From NCBI RefSeq assembly GCF_021018805.1, contig NC_086247.1, positions 150,315,285-150,379,284 on the forward strand: 64,000 nucleotides of DNA. The letters run 5' to 3'. A program made the translations under genes and the position numbers. Of the stretch, positions 1-59,800 are shown in pieces (within the stretch, counting starts at the first letter, position 1; each line of letters begins with the position of its first letter). Under the pieces are notes generated by a model. The model ran no database searches, was not told where the DNA came from, and saw only the letters and a list, made by a program, of their open reading frames with translations. Source of the DNA: Prinia subflava. Lineage: Eukaryota > Chordata > Aves > Passeriformes > Cisticolidae.

Positions 1-751
1 ATGCCTCTAGTCAGGTATTTGTGTGCTTATTCTCCAGTCCTTTCAACTGACAGTGGTTTATTTTTCCCCGTCACTGTTTCTGCCTTGCTTATCTCTCCTA
101 TTTTGAGCAGGGATGAAATTATTAAATACTTTTCCATCCCATTCAGACAGAGGAGAAAAAATCCCAGAGCAAATACCGAGGGTGTCTTCCAATTTAATTT
201 CTCGATCAAAGAGCTTGGAGTAACTCTACCAGCCCTGAGGAGTCTTTTTTTTTTTTATTTCCTGAGCTCTGCTTTAGCATGAATGCAATTTATTCAGTAT
301 GGCTATTGCTGGATGGTCGTGGTCTGCAGTTGTTCAGGGCCAAGGTCTGGATTTGTGCCACCTGAAATACAGAAATCAAACATTTAATCAACATTTATCT
401 CACACAGGGTCCTTTTTTCCCTTGTGTCACCATTGGTTGCTCTTCCAGCTGTTAAATTTCAGGCAATGTTCTGGGATGCTTTCATGGGAAACTGTGCCCC
501 AGACATTAGACATAAATATTTTCCAGTGCTGAGCAGCTCCCAGCATTATGAGTGGAAGGAATATGGCAGGAAAAGGAAAATATTGCTCCTTTTCATTGGG
601 GTGTTGCTATTTACAGTATGGATAAAACAGAAGAGGGTGGTTGTACAGAGTTAGTCATTGCCCTTCCACACTCCTCCTTTCTTTTCTACAAGTTACTGTG
701 TTTTGGATTTATTTTTAAAATGGGATTTTTTTTCCTTTCTTTCTTTTATAG
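1..751 (+). other. 3' part of an upstream MINDY4 intron
   Basis: AT-rich sequence in front of the exon at 752, with a pyrimidine-rich run (725-748) before the acceptor. I looked for an additional in-frame exon with GT-AG borders and found none I could defend; the open frames here are short and look random. Confidence 0.6.
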
Positions 752-47541
<46,790 letters not shown>

Positions 47542-48407
47542 CTGATGTGACCTGCAGTTGATTTGGGAGGACGAAAAGGAAATGACTGAAGGAGCACAAT
47601 CCTATTCCCACCAATACAGGAAACAGGGCAGTTTGAGATGAGGAAGAGTGACAAGGTTTACAGGCTGGCAGAGTTTCACCTCAGTCACCTCGTGCTTCAG
47701 ATAGTTTGCTTTTAATATAAACAACACTGACGTAAATTCCTTGCCACTGCCTTCAGCATAAAGCTCCTGAGGGCAGGCTGGGTTCCCACCACCAAATCAA
47801 GGTTACAGATGAAGCAGTGAGGCCGTCAATGCCCCTTGAGGTCTCCTTCTGGACCCACTCTGTATCCTGCAATTGTTTGGAAGCATCTGATGGGAGGTGC
47901 TGAACCCAGATTTCTCTCACTTCACAGCCTTCTCCGTCCTGCCTTGTTCTTCCTTGAGAAAACTCCAGTGCCACTGTAAAACACCATCCCAGGAATATCT
48001 ATTCACCCCGTTACCTGGTGTTAACAGGCCTAAATAAGTTGGTGACCATCTTTTTGGGGAAAGCCTGGCCTATACCACGTTCTTGTGTCATGAATTTGCA
48101 GTAAGGATTGTGGTTGTGTGTTACCAAAATAATCCAAAATAATTGGATTATTAACTCCCCAGTGCTGGGTGCAGCTGCTGTGTAACAGTGCCTCATGCTG
48201 ATACAGCTCATTTTGCTTTCTGGTGAGAGGCAGCTGTATCAGCATCTTCACAGTCATGCCCTGATTTCCACACGAGGGGTTCTTCACACCCAAATGGCAG
48301 ATCAGATCCGTGGTTGGCTTCTTCAGAACTGCAAGGAAACAGAAGAGCTGGTAGCTTTGAAATTCAAATGGGGCCTGTCTGTGATGGGTTTCCAGTTTCC
48401 ATGGGTG

Positions 48408-48413
48408 AATAAA
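48408..48413 (+). promoter_or_regulatory. Candidate poly(A) signal AATAAA, proximal
   Basis: The first AATAAA found after the MINDY4 stop, about 870 bp downstream (GTGAATAAAATGC). Confidence 0.4.
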
Positions 48414-48627
48414 ATGCATGAGTTGGACTGAGGTGCTGTGGAGATGGACCCTGAGGTACTGATGCCACAGTTTGTGCTCTGATTAATTCTGTTTTAGCAA
48501 CACTTTACCAAAATTGGAGCGAGGTACTGTACAGGTGGTTAGAAAAAATGCCTTGGGGGAAAAGGCAGAGAAATGGTGTTTCTAGAGATATTCTTATATC
48601 TTGAGAGGGAGTATTTCGTGAGAGTTC

Positions 48628-48633
48628 AATAAA
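48628..48633 (+). promoter_or_regulatory. Candidate poly(A) signal AATAAA, distal
   Basis: AATAAA in TTCAATAAAGTTTACTTCC, about 1.09 kb after the stop, followed by T- and GT-containing sequence. The better placed of the two, since a CR1 begins 280 bp later. Confidence 0.45.
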
Positions 48634-48913
48634 GTTTACTTCCTGAGGTTTATTGCAGCACTTTCTTCCTAGTCAGTGTGGAAACTCCTCTGGGTCCTGA
48701 AAACAGTGCAGAATCAATTTCCAACAAAAATTCAATGTTGTTCTGGGTGTAGGGTGCGAACTGAGTGTGCAAATGGAGATCCCAGGGAGTTGGCACTGGA
48801 GTTAGATTTGAAAACAAACATGAATATAAGTTACAGAGGAGTACCAGGAAGGTTTAGATGGCCTTTGGATGAAGATCTGCCTCCCCCTTTGCTTCTTACT
48901 CACATAAAACTGT

Positions 48914-49170
48914 CATAGAATCACAGATTGGTTTGGTTGGGAAGGGAAATTAGAAATCAACTTGTTCCACCCCCCTGCCATGGCAGGGACACCTTCCACT
49001 ATCCCAGGGTGCTCCAAACCCCTTCCAGCCTGGCCTTGGGCACTTCCAGGCATCCAGGGGCAGCCACAGCTTCTCTGGGCACCCTGTGCCAGGGCCTTCC
49101 CACCCTCACAGGGAAGAATTTCTTCTTAATATCCAATCTAAACCTGCCTTCTTTCACTTTAAAGCCATTA
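48914..49170 (-). mobile_element. CR1 LINE 3' fragment, antisense
   Basis: Reverse-complement CR1: ATAGAATCACAGATTGGTTT, CCATGGCAGGGACACCTTCC, CAGCCTGGCCTTGGGCACTT and GGGAAGAATTTCTTCTTAAT. 5'-truncated. Confidence 0.93.
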
Positions 49171-49504
49171 TATGCAGCAAAGCATCTCAGGATTGCAGTT
49201 ATTTCAATTTTATTTATTTCAGTGTACTAGAATCTGTTTGGTTGAGATCAGATAGATAAAATTTGTGAGATCCAGATCTCCCAAAGAGATTGAGCCTCTG
49301 AGACATCATCAGCATCAGATCCACGCTGGTTCCTGACTGCTGACTCTGCCATCCCTGGGTATTAAGGGATGTGTTGGTGCTGTCAGCTGCAGGTGGATTC
49401 AATAATGCCTTTAGGATACCTCAGCTTGAGCTTCAGTGTTTCTGGGAAGTCCCAAACAGCCAAAGATCCCAAATGTAAAACATTTTTCCCCCTCTCTTGG
49501 CATC

Positions 49505-49605
49505 TGTATATTCTATATACAGAATATAGCCTATATTCTGTATACAGACTACATTCTCTATACAGAATATAGTCTATATTCTACATACAGACTATATTCT
49601 GTAGT
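49505..49605. repeat. AT-rich palindrome cluster
   Basis: A near-perfect palindrome with 14-bp arms (49516-49529 and 49531-49544, one base between) is followed 43 bp later by a second, weaker one (AGAATATAG at 49564-49572 and CTATATTCT at 49574-49582). Further TATATTCTGTAG remnants follow. Confidence 0.85.
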
Positions 49606-52600
49606 CCACACTTTGTTTCATGAAACAAATACAGTTTGATTTTCCCACCTGACTCACAGGGTCATGTAAAGTTCTGAGGGGTGCATTTGGACAGAAAACG
49701 CTGTGCAGATGACAAATGTTGGAAGATTTTGGAACCAGAGAAATTCCTGTGTGGTTTGTTCCAGTCTAGCAAACCTACACCATTTATTTTGAAGCTTTAA
49801 GCTGTGTCAGACTGGAGATAACCTCCCACTGCCTGAGAGCAGAGCAGCACAGATAAGGGCAGGAGGGAGCTGCTTTGGGACAGGGCAGATTTGATGTGAC
49901 TGAAATCTGGAATCTGCAGTGCAGGGGATCCGTTCTCTGCCCAGAGCAGGGAGATGCCAGAGTGTGGGGTAGCTCTGCTTTAGGGTGAGAAGAGTTTTTC
50001 CCATAATGGGAGCCCAAGAGAATTGTCTCCAGTGGATCTCACCCATGAAGATATAAAGATTTTTAGGGTATGAGAAAGGATAGACCGGTTGGAAATTGTG
50101 GTTTATGGGTAAACAAAGATGAGGAGAGGTCCTGAACTCTGTCCCTCTTCCTAAAACAGACTCCAAAGAACTTTGAGGCTCCTTCATCCCTGATTATGGA
50201 GAATATTTTTGTTAAAACAGATTTTTCTTGACTATTATCTGTGTAGGAGATACACAGACTAAATATACAAGGACTATTGTGTCCTTGTATATTTGTTTGC
50301 AAAGCCCACTGCCCGCCTGACAGTGAATTAACTCCAGATTCACCCATGCCCTCACTCACAAAGGAGGACAAAAAGAACCTGAACCACCCAAACCACCCCG
50401 TGGGCAGAGCAGCTCAGCACTTCCACCAGGATTGCTCCTGGAAGCTGAAAGCTGCAGGAACGTCAAGAATCAGAAATCCCTGGGAAAGCAAAGGGAAAAA
50501 TCTTGGGCAAACCTTTCAGAAGGTTCCTCCTTCACCAGGGCTCAGTGTCCTTACCACAGCTCCTTGGAAGGAATCTGCAACCAGAACATAAATTTAGATC
50601 TTAAATACTCTCAAAGAGTAACACCAGAGCATTACCTGGTCACTGCCTGCATCAACACTTGCATGTTTTTATTCAGTGTGAAGCACCAGAAATTTTTCCC
50701 TTCATACATGACAGGGTTTTTTGGGTCAACCACATAAAGCAATGCAAAATATGTGGCAGTAGAAAAATCTTTGCACAGATCTGTGTAGAAGCACATCCTC
50801 TTCCGGCAGCGTGCATGCAATCATTTTAAATTATATTTTCCTCCTCATTGTTTCTCTTTTTTTTTTTTTTTCATTTCCCAAATAATGTGACTTCCTGAGC
50901 TGAACAAAACAGGGACCATTTGATAATTAAGCATTAAAAGACATCAGTGACGTTGGCACTTGGTCTGCGTGGTGTCTTCGTGTCATTCTCTTTTCTTCTG
51001 TGGAATGAAAAATTGCACCCTGTGCTGAAAATTGAGCCCTTAACTAATAACAGACATGGCTTGTTGTGAATGGATGTGAATATGGAAGCAGAGTTACTAT
51101 TTTGGCAGGGTGTCACACCTACCACCTTTTTACAAAATGTTTATTTAGCTTTGTCTCATACAGAGTGTCCCATACAAATAAAACATTTAAAGCAAAGGTC
51201 AGGCCAAAGCCCAGATTTCTCACTCATTTTTTAATAATTGATTTGCTAGTGGAGATTAATCTGGGAGATTGAGTTGTGAATGTTTCATGGGCCCCATCAG
51301 GTCAGTGGAAAAATAATGACAAGAGCAGAAAAATTATGGTTGTGGGTAAAAAATTCAAAATTTTGTAGACTTTCTGATTTTTTTTTTACATGCCTGTCCT
51401 TATTCTGGTTAAATCTGGGAAAAGTTTAAAGATGACTGATCCCATGAATGAATCCCTGCAGTCACCGTGGGTTTGGTTCCCAGGTGAATTAAAAATGACA
51501 ATTTGAGCCTCTTGCTGTCAAGTTTCCACTTTCCTGGGGCAGATTTCAATTTGTTTGTGTTTGCAGTTTATCTAATGGGCTAATTTGGAATGGCAGGAAA
51601 TGGTCACTTCAGCAATCAAGGAAAACTAAAGAGCTTGGAAGAATAACACCACCAAAAGCCAACTTTCCCATCAGGGATAAGTAGTTCAGAGGCTCTGAGG
51701 ATCCAGTTGCTGAAAGTGAAGTACTGGGAGAAGGCAGGATTTTTTTCTGGTGCTGGTTGGGAGCTGCATTAAAAACCAAAGACATCAAATTACTGTTTTT
51801 TTTCCTGAAAATACTTGCACCAATATTTTGATGCAGTAAAATTGTCAGTTTTTCAGAAGGCCTACATGATTTGGGGTATGATTGCAATAACATAATGTAG
51901 TAAAAATATGGATTTCAATTTTTTTGGTAACTCTGCTTTATTTTCCTGTCCCAGGGTAAGTTTACTATGAAGGGAGCTGCCCTGAATTTCACATACTCAA
52001 TACATGGGGTATGCACAGTTACGTTTTAGGTGATAAAAACTTTGCCCTCACCAAAGTTTTTCCTGTGATAATTTGTCTCTTCAATTTGTGTTTTTAGAAA
52101 TGTCAGATTTAAGAACCAAGCACCAAAGCCTTAAGGTGCACAGTTATATTTTTGATCAAAAAGACCATGTAGGAAACAGAAGTTTTTTATGAAATGAAAA
52201 TGGTTGCTCCTGCATCTCCATGTGATCCCAACTGCTGCACCTCCTAAGGAAAAGTCACTCCATGAGGGACACTTTGTAAACACTCACACTCATCACTGAT
52301 TTGTTTCCATTGGCTATAAAATAATAAAATCATAAAATTATAAAATAATAAAACTGCTCTGAAATAAGGGGCAGTTCCTCCTTAGCAGCCACATTTATAA
52401 AACTAGAAAAGGAAAAAAGGGCTTGATCGGGTATTTTATTTGTCATTTCAGACAGGCTGGGGAGGGGTTGTTGGTACAGTGGGAAACAACCAGATTTTGT
52501 GACATCCCTCTCTAACAGTTGCTGACTGTATCAGCAAGGAATCAAGCACAGATTTTACAAGGAAAAAGTTGGGTTTTTTCTAAGATAAATAATTATGGGT

Positions 52601-53034
52601 ACTTCAACATTTCTAGTTTCATCTGCTGTGAGGGTTTTTTCATAAATTTTATTTCTTTCTGAAGGAATTGCGGGTGACTCCAGCTGTTGATCCTTCAGGA
52701 AGTTGTGATTGAAGGCACAACTCAAATATCCATACAATGATAGCACTGAGACTTTTCCAGACCCTCGAATTAAAGCACATTCTCTGGCTTTTGGACTCAA
52801 GGTGAGTTCCAGGTGGTGTTTCAGTGTTTTCCATGGCACTGTGCACATCCCATGCATTCCACATCCTTGCTCAACACTGATTAAAATGTCTTACAGTAAC
52901 CCCTGGCTCTGGGTGCCTCGATTTTCAAGGGAAATTAATAAAAAAATAGAGCACAATGAGTTGGCTGTGGACAGCTTGAGCTGAGGTGGTGATACCCAGA
53001 GGTGATAAATCTGCAGGGTGACTTTAATGTGGCT
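49605..53034. other. Intergenic sequence with a hairpin
   Basis: Apart from the inverted repeat at 50261-50294, a 16-base T run near 50855-50870 and an AT-rich low-complexity patch (52318-52355), I see no gene, RNA gene or known element. Open frames are short and unrecognised. Confidence 0.5.
50261..50294. repeat. Perfect 14-bp inverted repeat with 6-nt loop
   Basis: AAATATACAAGGAC at 50261-50274, loop TATTGT, and its exact complement at 50281-50294. Confidence 0.9.
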
Positions 53035-53435
53035 CTGAAGCTGAATTCCAGATGAGCTGGAGCGAGTCCAGAGCAGGTCCATGAAGGGAGGAATAAAACA
53101 CAATTAGAGGATAAACCATGATTAGAGGATGATTAGAGGGATAAAACACTTCTCCTTTGAGGGAAAGCAGAAAGATTTGGGGTTGTTCAGGCTGGAGAAG
53201 AGAAGGTTCAGAGAAGAGGAGACCTCAGAGCCCCTTCCAGTGCCTAAAGGGGCTCCAAGAGAGTTGGAGAGGGACTTTGGACAAGGGGTGGAGTGACAGA
53301 CACAGTGAATGACTTAAAACTGACAGAGGGCAGGGTTTGAGGGGATATTTGGAAGAAATTCTTCCCTGTGAGGGTGGTGAGGCCTTGGCACAGGTTACCA
53401 GAGAAGCTGTGGCTGCCCCATCCCTGGAAATGTCA
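53035..53435 (+). mobile_element. CR1 LINE 3' fragment
   Basis: CR1 markers: GAGCGAGTCCAGAGCAGGTC, GGGTTGTTCAGGCTGGAGAA, GAAATTCTTCCCTGTGAGGG, AGAAGCTGTGGCTGCCCCAT. It has a small internal duplication (ATTAGAGGAT repeated) and ends in a CATCATCATC run. Confidence 0.9.
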
Positions 53436-53439
53436 TCAT

Positions 53440-54895
53440 CATCATCAAAATATCTCCTCACAAGTGTTTACAGGGTGGATATGTCCATCTAAACCAGTGA
53501 CCCAGGAGTATCTTGAAAGCCACTGGTGAGAATCAGGCACTGGTGGACTTCAGCCAACTGGTCTGGTTTGGGTGCTCCAGAGGAATTGAACTTTTCCCTG
53601 CCTGCTGCTCTCTGCATCTCCACAGGTTACACTGATCATTAGAGGAGGCCAGGATGACTGATTCAGATGAATCCCACTGTGTGTGAATGATAAAGCCTGA
53701 GAAGAAGGAAGGTGTGTTTATGGAGCTTGACAGAAGCAGTGCATGAGATGAGATGATGGGTCAGGGATTCCTCCTGCCTCCTGCACCATCCTCACCTCCA
53801 GCTTTCCCCTGTGAGGCAGAGAATCATCTCTGTGGAACAAAGCATGGGGTTGAGTAGCAGGAATTTGCCAGCTTGTGGAAAAGGAGTTGCTGATAAATCA
53901 GGTTACTGATGTGGGCACACAGGAGCTGTATCAGAGGTGGGACCTGAGGGTGTCCTGGACGTGAGGATTTGTAAGCTCAGATTTCTTCTATAACAGTTGT
54001 GACACAGGAGCTGTGTCACAACCCTAAATCCTGATAAAATACCCAAGATAACTGTACTTTGAGTGGGTGCTCTGCTTGCTTCCTTATCACCATCTTATCA
54101 TTTGGCAAGGCCTTCTTGAATTAATCTAAGAAACATTCTGGGCATCCGTAAAAATACTCCGTGCACTGGAATTCAGCAAATATTTATTAATTGACAAAAC
54201 ACCGGTGAAGAATGTGTAACCAAAAAAAGAATAAAAGTGTTAGCTCCTCTCTGTAAAATACACAAAGGATAGGAGGTTAAAAGTTACATTCCACAAACAT
54301 ACCTTTTGCTGAGCTGTGCTTGGTTGGGTGAGTGGTGTGGATGGGAGCCAAGGTCTCCAGACCCTGAGTTCTGGATCATTGTGCAGGGAGGATGGGAAAA
54401 TGTCCCTTGTGGCTGAGGGCAGGGAGCAGTCCAGGCTCTCCACCTGTGCAGCTCTGTGGGGGCAGCTCCCCTGAGCATGGATGGGTTCCTGCAAGGCTGT
54501 TTCCCAAGGGATGTGAGAATCCAAACTGAAATCACAGGTACGGAGCAGCCGCTCTGCTGTGGATGAGCTGTGAACATGTCATGGGTCACATAAGTGGAGT
54601 TTTGGTAGGTATTAAATCCTAAACATTATAAAAGCATCCTCATGGCGTGGTGGGTGGAAGGTGCAACAGTAAATTGATTTTAGTATCTCAAGTAAGAAAT
54701 AAAAATCCACCTCAAACACTGAACGTAGAAGATGATACAAATTGTTTTACTCTGAGGTACAGGACATCACCACCCACTGACTTCTGTGTTACTCAGATTA
54801 TTTTTAATTTGTGATGCAGTTTTAGGCCAGTATTTCATTTGCCTTATTGCCCATCAAAGTCAGGATAGAAACATACTGAGGGCAAGCTCCTTGCA
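53440..54895. other. Intergenic sequence
   Basis: Nothing recognised between the two CR1 fragments other than scattered short open frames. Confidence 0.5.
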
Positions 54896-54897
54896 GG

Positions 54898-55025
54898 TGT
54901 AGATCTGGAGATATTCCAGAACTTTCTGGACACAACCCTGAGCTGTGAGCTCTGGCATGACCCTGCTGGAGCAGGAGGTTGACCAGGTGACCCACTGTGG
55001 TCCTTCCACCCTGACCCATTCCTGC
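54898..55025 (+). mobile_element. CR1 LINE 3' fragment (short)
   Basis: GAGATATTCCAGAACTTTCT, then CATGACCCTGCTGGAGCAGG, AGGTTGACCAGGTGACCCAC and CACCCTGACCCATTCCTG: the terminal part of a CR1 subfamily different from most others here. Confidence 0.8.
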
Positions 55026-55761
55026 TGAAATCAGCTAAACACCACTTTCAGCAGGCTCCACTTTTTTATCTTTCTGATGGAAGATCACTCCCTTGCACGC
55101 TGTGACATCTTTGGCTGAGAAAAACCTTCATGTTCCGTGTCTTTGTGTTTTATTGTCAGTGACACACGGCCCTATTCCTGTTTTGAAGTGGCTGCAGCAC
55201 GCTGTTGATGAGATCTCAGGTCTGCTGTCATGGATTGTTTACATTCGGTCAATGGAAGCAAAAAGGGGAAAAATATCACAATGGCAAATTGCAGCTGGTA
55301 AATGTCACTCCCAGACAGGGTGACAAATGAGTGCTCAGCCGTGGCGTGTGAAGAAAGCCGGGCTTTTACGAGCACTTCAATGTAGAACAGCTTTATTATG
55401 ACTGACATCCTTCTCAGGGCTGGATTCCCATCACCATATCCTTCCTGAGTCTTTCTTGCTCAGGTCAGTCCTGTGAAACAGCCCAGCATTTCTCAAGTTG
55501 TTATTCCAATTTGCAAATCTGCAGCGCTACAATCTGCTCTGGGTTTGTTGGGGTTTCAGTCAGTAGCAGATGAATGTAATAAGTGAAATATATAGAATAT
55601 ATAAAAATATGTGTGATATAATAAGTGAAAATCTGAAAATCAGGCTTTTAAAGTTTTTTTTTCAGTATGAAATATAGCTCTGGATGTACAACTGTTGAGT
55701 CATTGGAGAGAGAAAATAGATGTTTAATAGGTGCATGCTGTGTGTACTTTGAGAAATGCAT

Positions 55762-55862
55762 AAAATCACAGAATCACGGAATATCCTGAGCTGGAAGGAA
55801 CCCACAAGGAGCAAGTGCAACTCCTGGCCCTGAGCAGGACACCTCAAAAATCACACCACATG
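55762..55862 (-). mobile_element. CR1 LINE 3' fragment, antisense (short)
   Basis: AATCACAGAATCACGGAATA, CTGAGCTGGAAGGAACCCAC and CTCCTGGCCCTGAGCAGGAC form the reverse complement of a CR1 3' end. Confidence 0.85.
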
Positions 55863-56024
55863 TCTGTGTGCATGAGTAGCAGGGGCCACAGAAAGAGGAC
55901 TTAGAACTATAATTATTATACTTTTCACTTTGAGTAGAATCTATATAAGCATTCAATAAAGCAACAGTGCTAAGGCACCCACAAATTAATTTTTAACAGA
56001 ACAGAGAGTGAAAACAGAGAGAGT

Positions 56025-56442
56025 GAGAGGCTATGAGGAGAGCTATTGAGAGCTATGAGGAAAAGCTAAAAGAATTGGGATTATTCAGCCTGCAGAAGTG
56101 AGTGACTTAATGGCAGCCTTCCAGTACCTGAAGAGAGCCTACAAGAAAGATGGAGAGATGATTTACAAAAGCATAGAGTGACAAGAAAAGGGAAAATGGC
56201 TTCACCCTGAAAGAGAGCAGGTTTAAATTGGATATCAGGAAGAAATTCTTCCCTGTGAGGGTGGGAACCTAGTACAGCCCAGAGAAGCTGTGGCTGCCCC
56301 TGGATCCCTGGAAGTGCCCAAGGCCAGGTTGGGCAGGGCTTGGAGCACCCTGGGATGGTGGAAGGTGTCCCTGCCCAAGGCAGAGGGTTGGAACTGAAAA
56401 ATCTTTAAGGTCCCTTCAAACTCAAACCATTCCATGATTCTG
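56025..56442 (+). mobile_element. CR1 LINE 3' fragment
   Basis: Long CR1 tail: AAAGAATTGGGATTATTCAG, AAGAAATTCTTCCCTGTGAG, GAGAAGCTGTGGCTGCCCCT, GGTTGGGCAGGGCTTGGAGC and the end ATTCCATGATTCTGT. Confidence 0.95.
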
Positions 56443-56444
56443 TT

Positions 56445-58889
56445 AGAGCCTCCTCTAATAGCACCAGCCTGGGTTTAAATTCTTGTAACAGCTGTCTCTA
56501 AATACACATCGCCCCTGTGCCTCCTCCTTTCAAGTTTTCTCAGCTGCTAAGAGCAGAGAAAGGCACTTTGTAACTTGAAGTATGAAAAGAACATTAATTT
56601 TTACTCTCTCCTTGTTTTTTCCACTTCACATATTCTGTGTTTAATGTGTAACTGAAATGAGAAGCTTCTTTCTTTTGTGGACAGCAAAACCTCAGCATGG
56701 TCTGCGAGGAGAAAGGTGATTTATGAGGTTTCCAGGATGCAGGGAACAGGTGACTTTTGCTTAAAGGAAAACAAAAATCATGTTCCTGGCTTAAAAAAAT
56801 AATCAAGTAAAAGTAAAGCCGTAGAGAGAATATATGTTATCTACAATCGTTCCAGAAAGCGTTTCCTACAGAACAACAATTACAAGTCATTGTGAGTCCC
56901 TTGGGAACAGCAGTCAAAAACATCAGCAGTTAATTACTAGAACTTCCTAAATCAACCTTCTTTGGCATGACATGAAGTGAATGAGAGCAATAAAAGCAAG
57001 GAAGTGCATTGTGCTTTGTCCTGTCCAACTCCTGTTCGGACAGGCGTAGGTCACAAGCACAAATGTAACCAGGCATGAATTGTTGTTGGGGTTTTATTTT
57101 TTTTCTTAATATTTTAGTTCTTGGCCTTGGGTTAAATTAAACCAGCACTCTGGAAAGGCCAAGGTAAAATGCAGGGCCAGGTCCTGAGGCTGTGTAAATC
57201 CTCTGAGTTGTGCCAGAGCCACACCTTCAGAGCAGAGTCCCCGCTCCAGTAAAGCATCAAAGAGTAAGGAAAAAAATATGTCCTAGAGTGGCTGGTGAAA
57301 TAAAGGGAAAAGTGAGCGTTCTGTTCTCAGTGGGGTTTTCAGGTCTGTATATTGGGGTGCTGCTGAGTTTTCTGATATGCAGCTCGGGCAGGTGGAGCTT
57401 TTTCTTTGCCTTGCCCCAGGTGCAGATTCTGTGGCTGCTGGGGTGAGTCTGGAAGGAAGAGATACCCATAGCTAGGGAAAAGTGAAAATATTTCATGTGA
57501 ACCTTGCTTCAAAATGGATTTCTTTGCTTCAAAACCAGTCTGAAAGATGAAGAATATTTCTCTGATAAAGCAGTTGCTGCTGGTTTTCACCAATCTCCTC
57601 ATTCCTGCCCTTTTATCTCACAGTGGGGTGGAGGAAACATTTCACCAGCTGATTTGGTGAGTCTTCCTTGGAAAAGGAGCTTTGAGTAGGGATGTGAATG
57701 GGGCACAGTTGTCAGCATCACACATCTTTGGCTCAGAGTGAATGAGAAGGAAACTCAGAAATAAAACTCGTGGCTCAGTTGGAGGGAGGGAGCTGCAGGG
57801 AAAGGCACACACCAACAAATGCAGCAGAACTGTTTATCAGGAAGAGGTTTATAGGACCTCAAATCTTCACAGATGTGGGTGAGGAGAAGCTGTTGATTGA
57901 TCTAGGGTGGCTGGAAGGAAGAGAGCACGAAATATTCCCCAGACAGGGCTCCTCAGACCTTGGGAAATGATTTTTGGATTAGCAGTTGTGCAAGTCACGC
58001 TTGGTGCCATGGAAGGGCTGGCCAGAAAGAGCAATAAACCTGGCAGAATGCTTCCCTAAGCCATTAGCATTGCTGATTAACAGCTAATCACCACAAACCC
58101 AAGGGCTCATCAAGGAGCTGAGGAACTACAATCAGGAAACCCAACAGTGTGATGGGTGCCAATGGAGTTCCCTGTCTCAGTCCCTCCTGGGGCTGGTGAG
58201 ACCCACTGGGATGTCTTGGCTTGGATAAAGAAACATTCCCCAAGGGGATCCTGAGAGCTGTGGGGTTCACTGCCCTCACAGGAACAGGGATGCAGGGGAG
58301 GAGCATTGGAAGAGCACAAAAAACTCCCCGTGGGATGATTTTACAGGAGCTGTGAGAGTGTGTGAAAGTTATTACGGGATATTTAGAGAGGGACCAATCA
58401 ATGTGGCTTGGGGAGGAGCAAGTGTGGGAAAACAGAGAGATAAGGGGATAAAAGCTGTAGAACATGCAAATAAAACCCTGGGCTTTCAGTCATGGCCTGA
58501 GTCCCCAAGGGAGAGAACAAGCTTTCAGGTAGCTGTTTCAAGGTGTTTTTAAAAAAGGAAATAAATTTCATGTTAATACTTTTGTAAGATTTTAACAGCA
58601 CTAATGGACAGCTGCAACCCCTTCAGGACTCCCTGTGCTCTGAATCTCTGGGATGGGAACCTGTTGCTCCATCAACAAATGTTCCTGAAAAAACTTGTAG
58701 GACATTGTGTGCTGACTTCAGCAACTCAGGGAAATCTCCTTTGCTCCTTCATCCCACTGCAGACATTTATCAGCCACATCACCACCACTCTTGGTCTGGG
58801 GCAGCTTCAAATTTCCTCTTCCATGAGATCCTCTCTGTCTTTTTGCTTGCCAAATAATACAGAGTATTTTTTTTCTCCTGTGTTTCTAC
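56445..58889. other. Intergenic sequence
   Basis: No gene recognised. The part at about 58010-58500 ends in GGGATAAAAGC followed by GCAAATAAAACC, which resembles the end of an LTR, but I cannot set boundaries. Confidence 0.4.
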
Positions 58890-59021
58890 AGATCTGGAAG
58901 TGTTTCAGGCCAGGTTGGATGGGGCTTGGAGCAGCCTGGTTTAGTGGGAGGTGTCCCTGCCAGGGCAGAGGTTGGAACTGGATGGGCTTTAAGGTCCCTT
59001 CCAGCCCAACTGTTCTGGGAT
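58890..59021 (+). mobile_element. CR1 LINE 3' fragment
   Basis: CAGGCCAGGTTGGATGGGGC, GGAGGTGTCCCTGCCAGGGC and GGCTTTAAGGTCCCTTCCAG: the last 130 bp of a CR1. Confidence 0.9.
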
Positions 59022-59800
59022 GATGTGTGAGTCTGTGGCCAGTGGGTTTCTGATTTAATATTTCCACTCCTCTTTCCATTTTATGATGAGCAGTTATGAA
59101 ATGCCAAACCAGTGTGTTGTGCCTACATCCAATACTAATCACAAGTCCAAGATTAGATGCCAAGTGTCTGAAACAAAGTTTTGTTACTGATTTTTAACTC
59201 CACAGAACCCCAGTGAAAACTCTAACACACTTCTAAAGCTTCTGCTTTGCTGTGAGTTTTAATGGCAATTAATACAAAAATATTCCCATGATTAAAAAAT
59301 ATCCAGCATCTGGACAGGTACAAGCAAAGAGAATTTAAGTTATGGACAACTTTGATCTGTGATCAAAATCCAAAGGCAAACCTTTGCCAGAGCCTTGCAG
59401 CAAATGCAGATCCACTCTCTTCTTCTGTTCTTTATCTTCAGAAATATTTTATGCCTAGATGTGCTTACCTGCTCTTCACCAGTGCATGACATTTATTTTC
59501 ACCTGCTGTTTATGATTTTCAGTTTATTGCTAAGGGTTTTAAAGAATAAAGGACTTTTTCTAATGAACAAGCTCATTAACGTGTCTCAGTCAGGATTTCC
59601 TGGGAAAACTTATGGCCAATTGTGCTTGTTGTGCTATTAGACTCTGCAAATCATACACAAATTTTAAGTGTGGAAACAGAGAACTGGAGAAACAAACTAT
59701 TCAGATCAGGGAAGTGACGATCAGCCAGGAGATTTTATCTGGGTTTAAGTCAAAATCATAGCTTACCTGTTTCTTGTAGTCACTTTTATGTTCAAAAACA

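Larger units (their letters stand above)
47542..48650 (+). other. MINDY4: Probable MINDY4 3' UTR
   Basis: Sequence after the TGA up to the second of two AATAAA hexamers. It has no recognisable repeat. The true end is inferred from poly(A) signals only. Confidence 0.5.

Noticed and set aside
48195..48431. 78-codon frame in the 3' UTR
   Set aside because: No recognisable domain and located between the stop and the poly(A) signals of MINDY4; likely chance.
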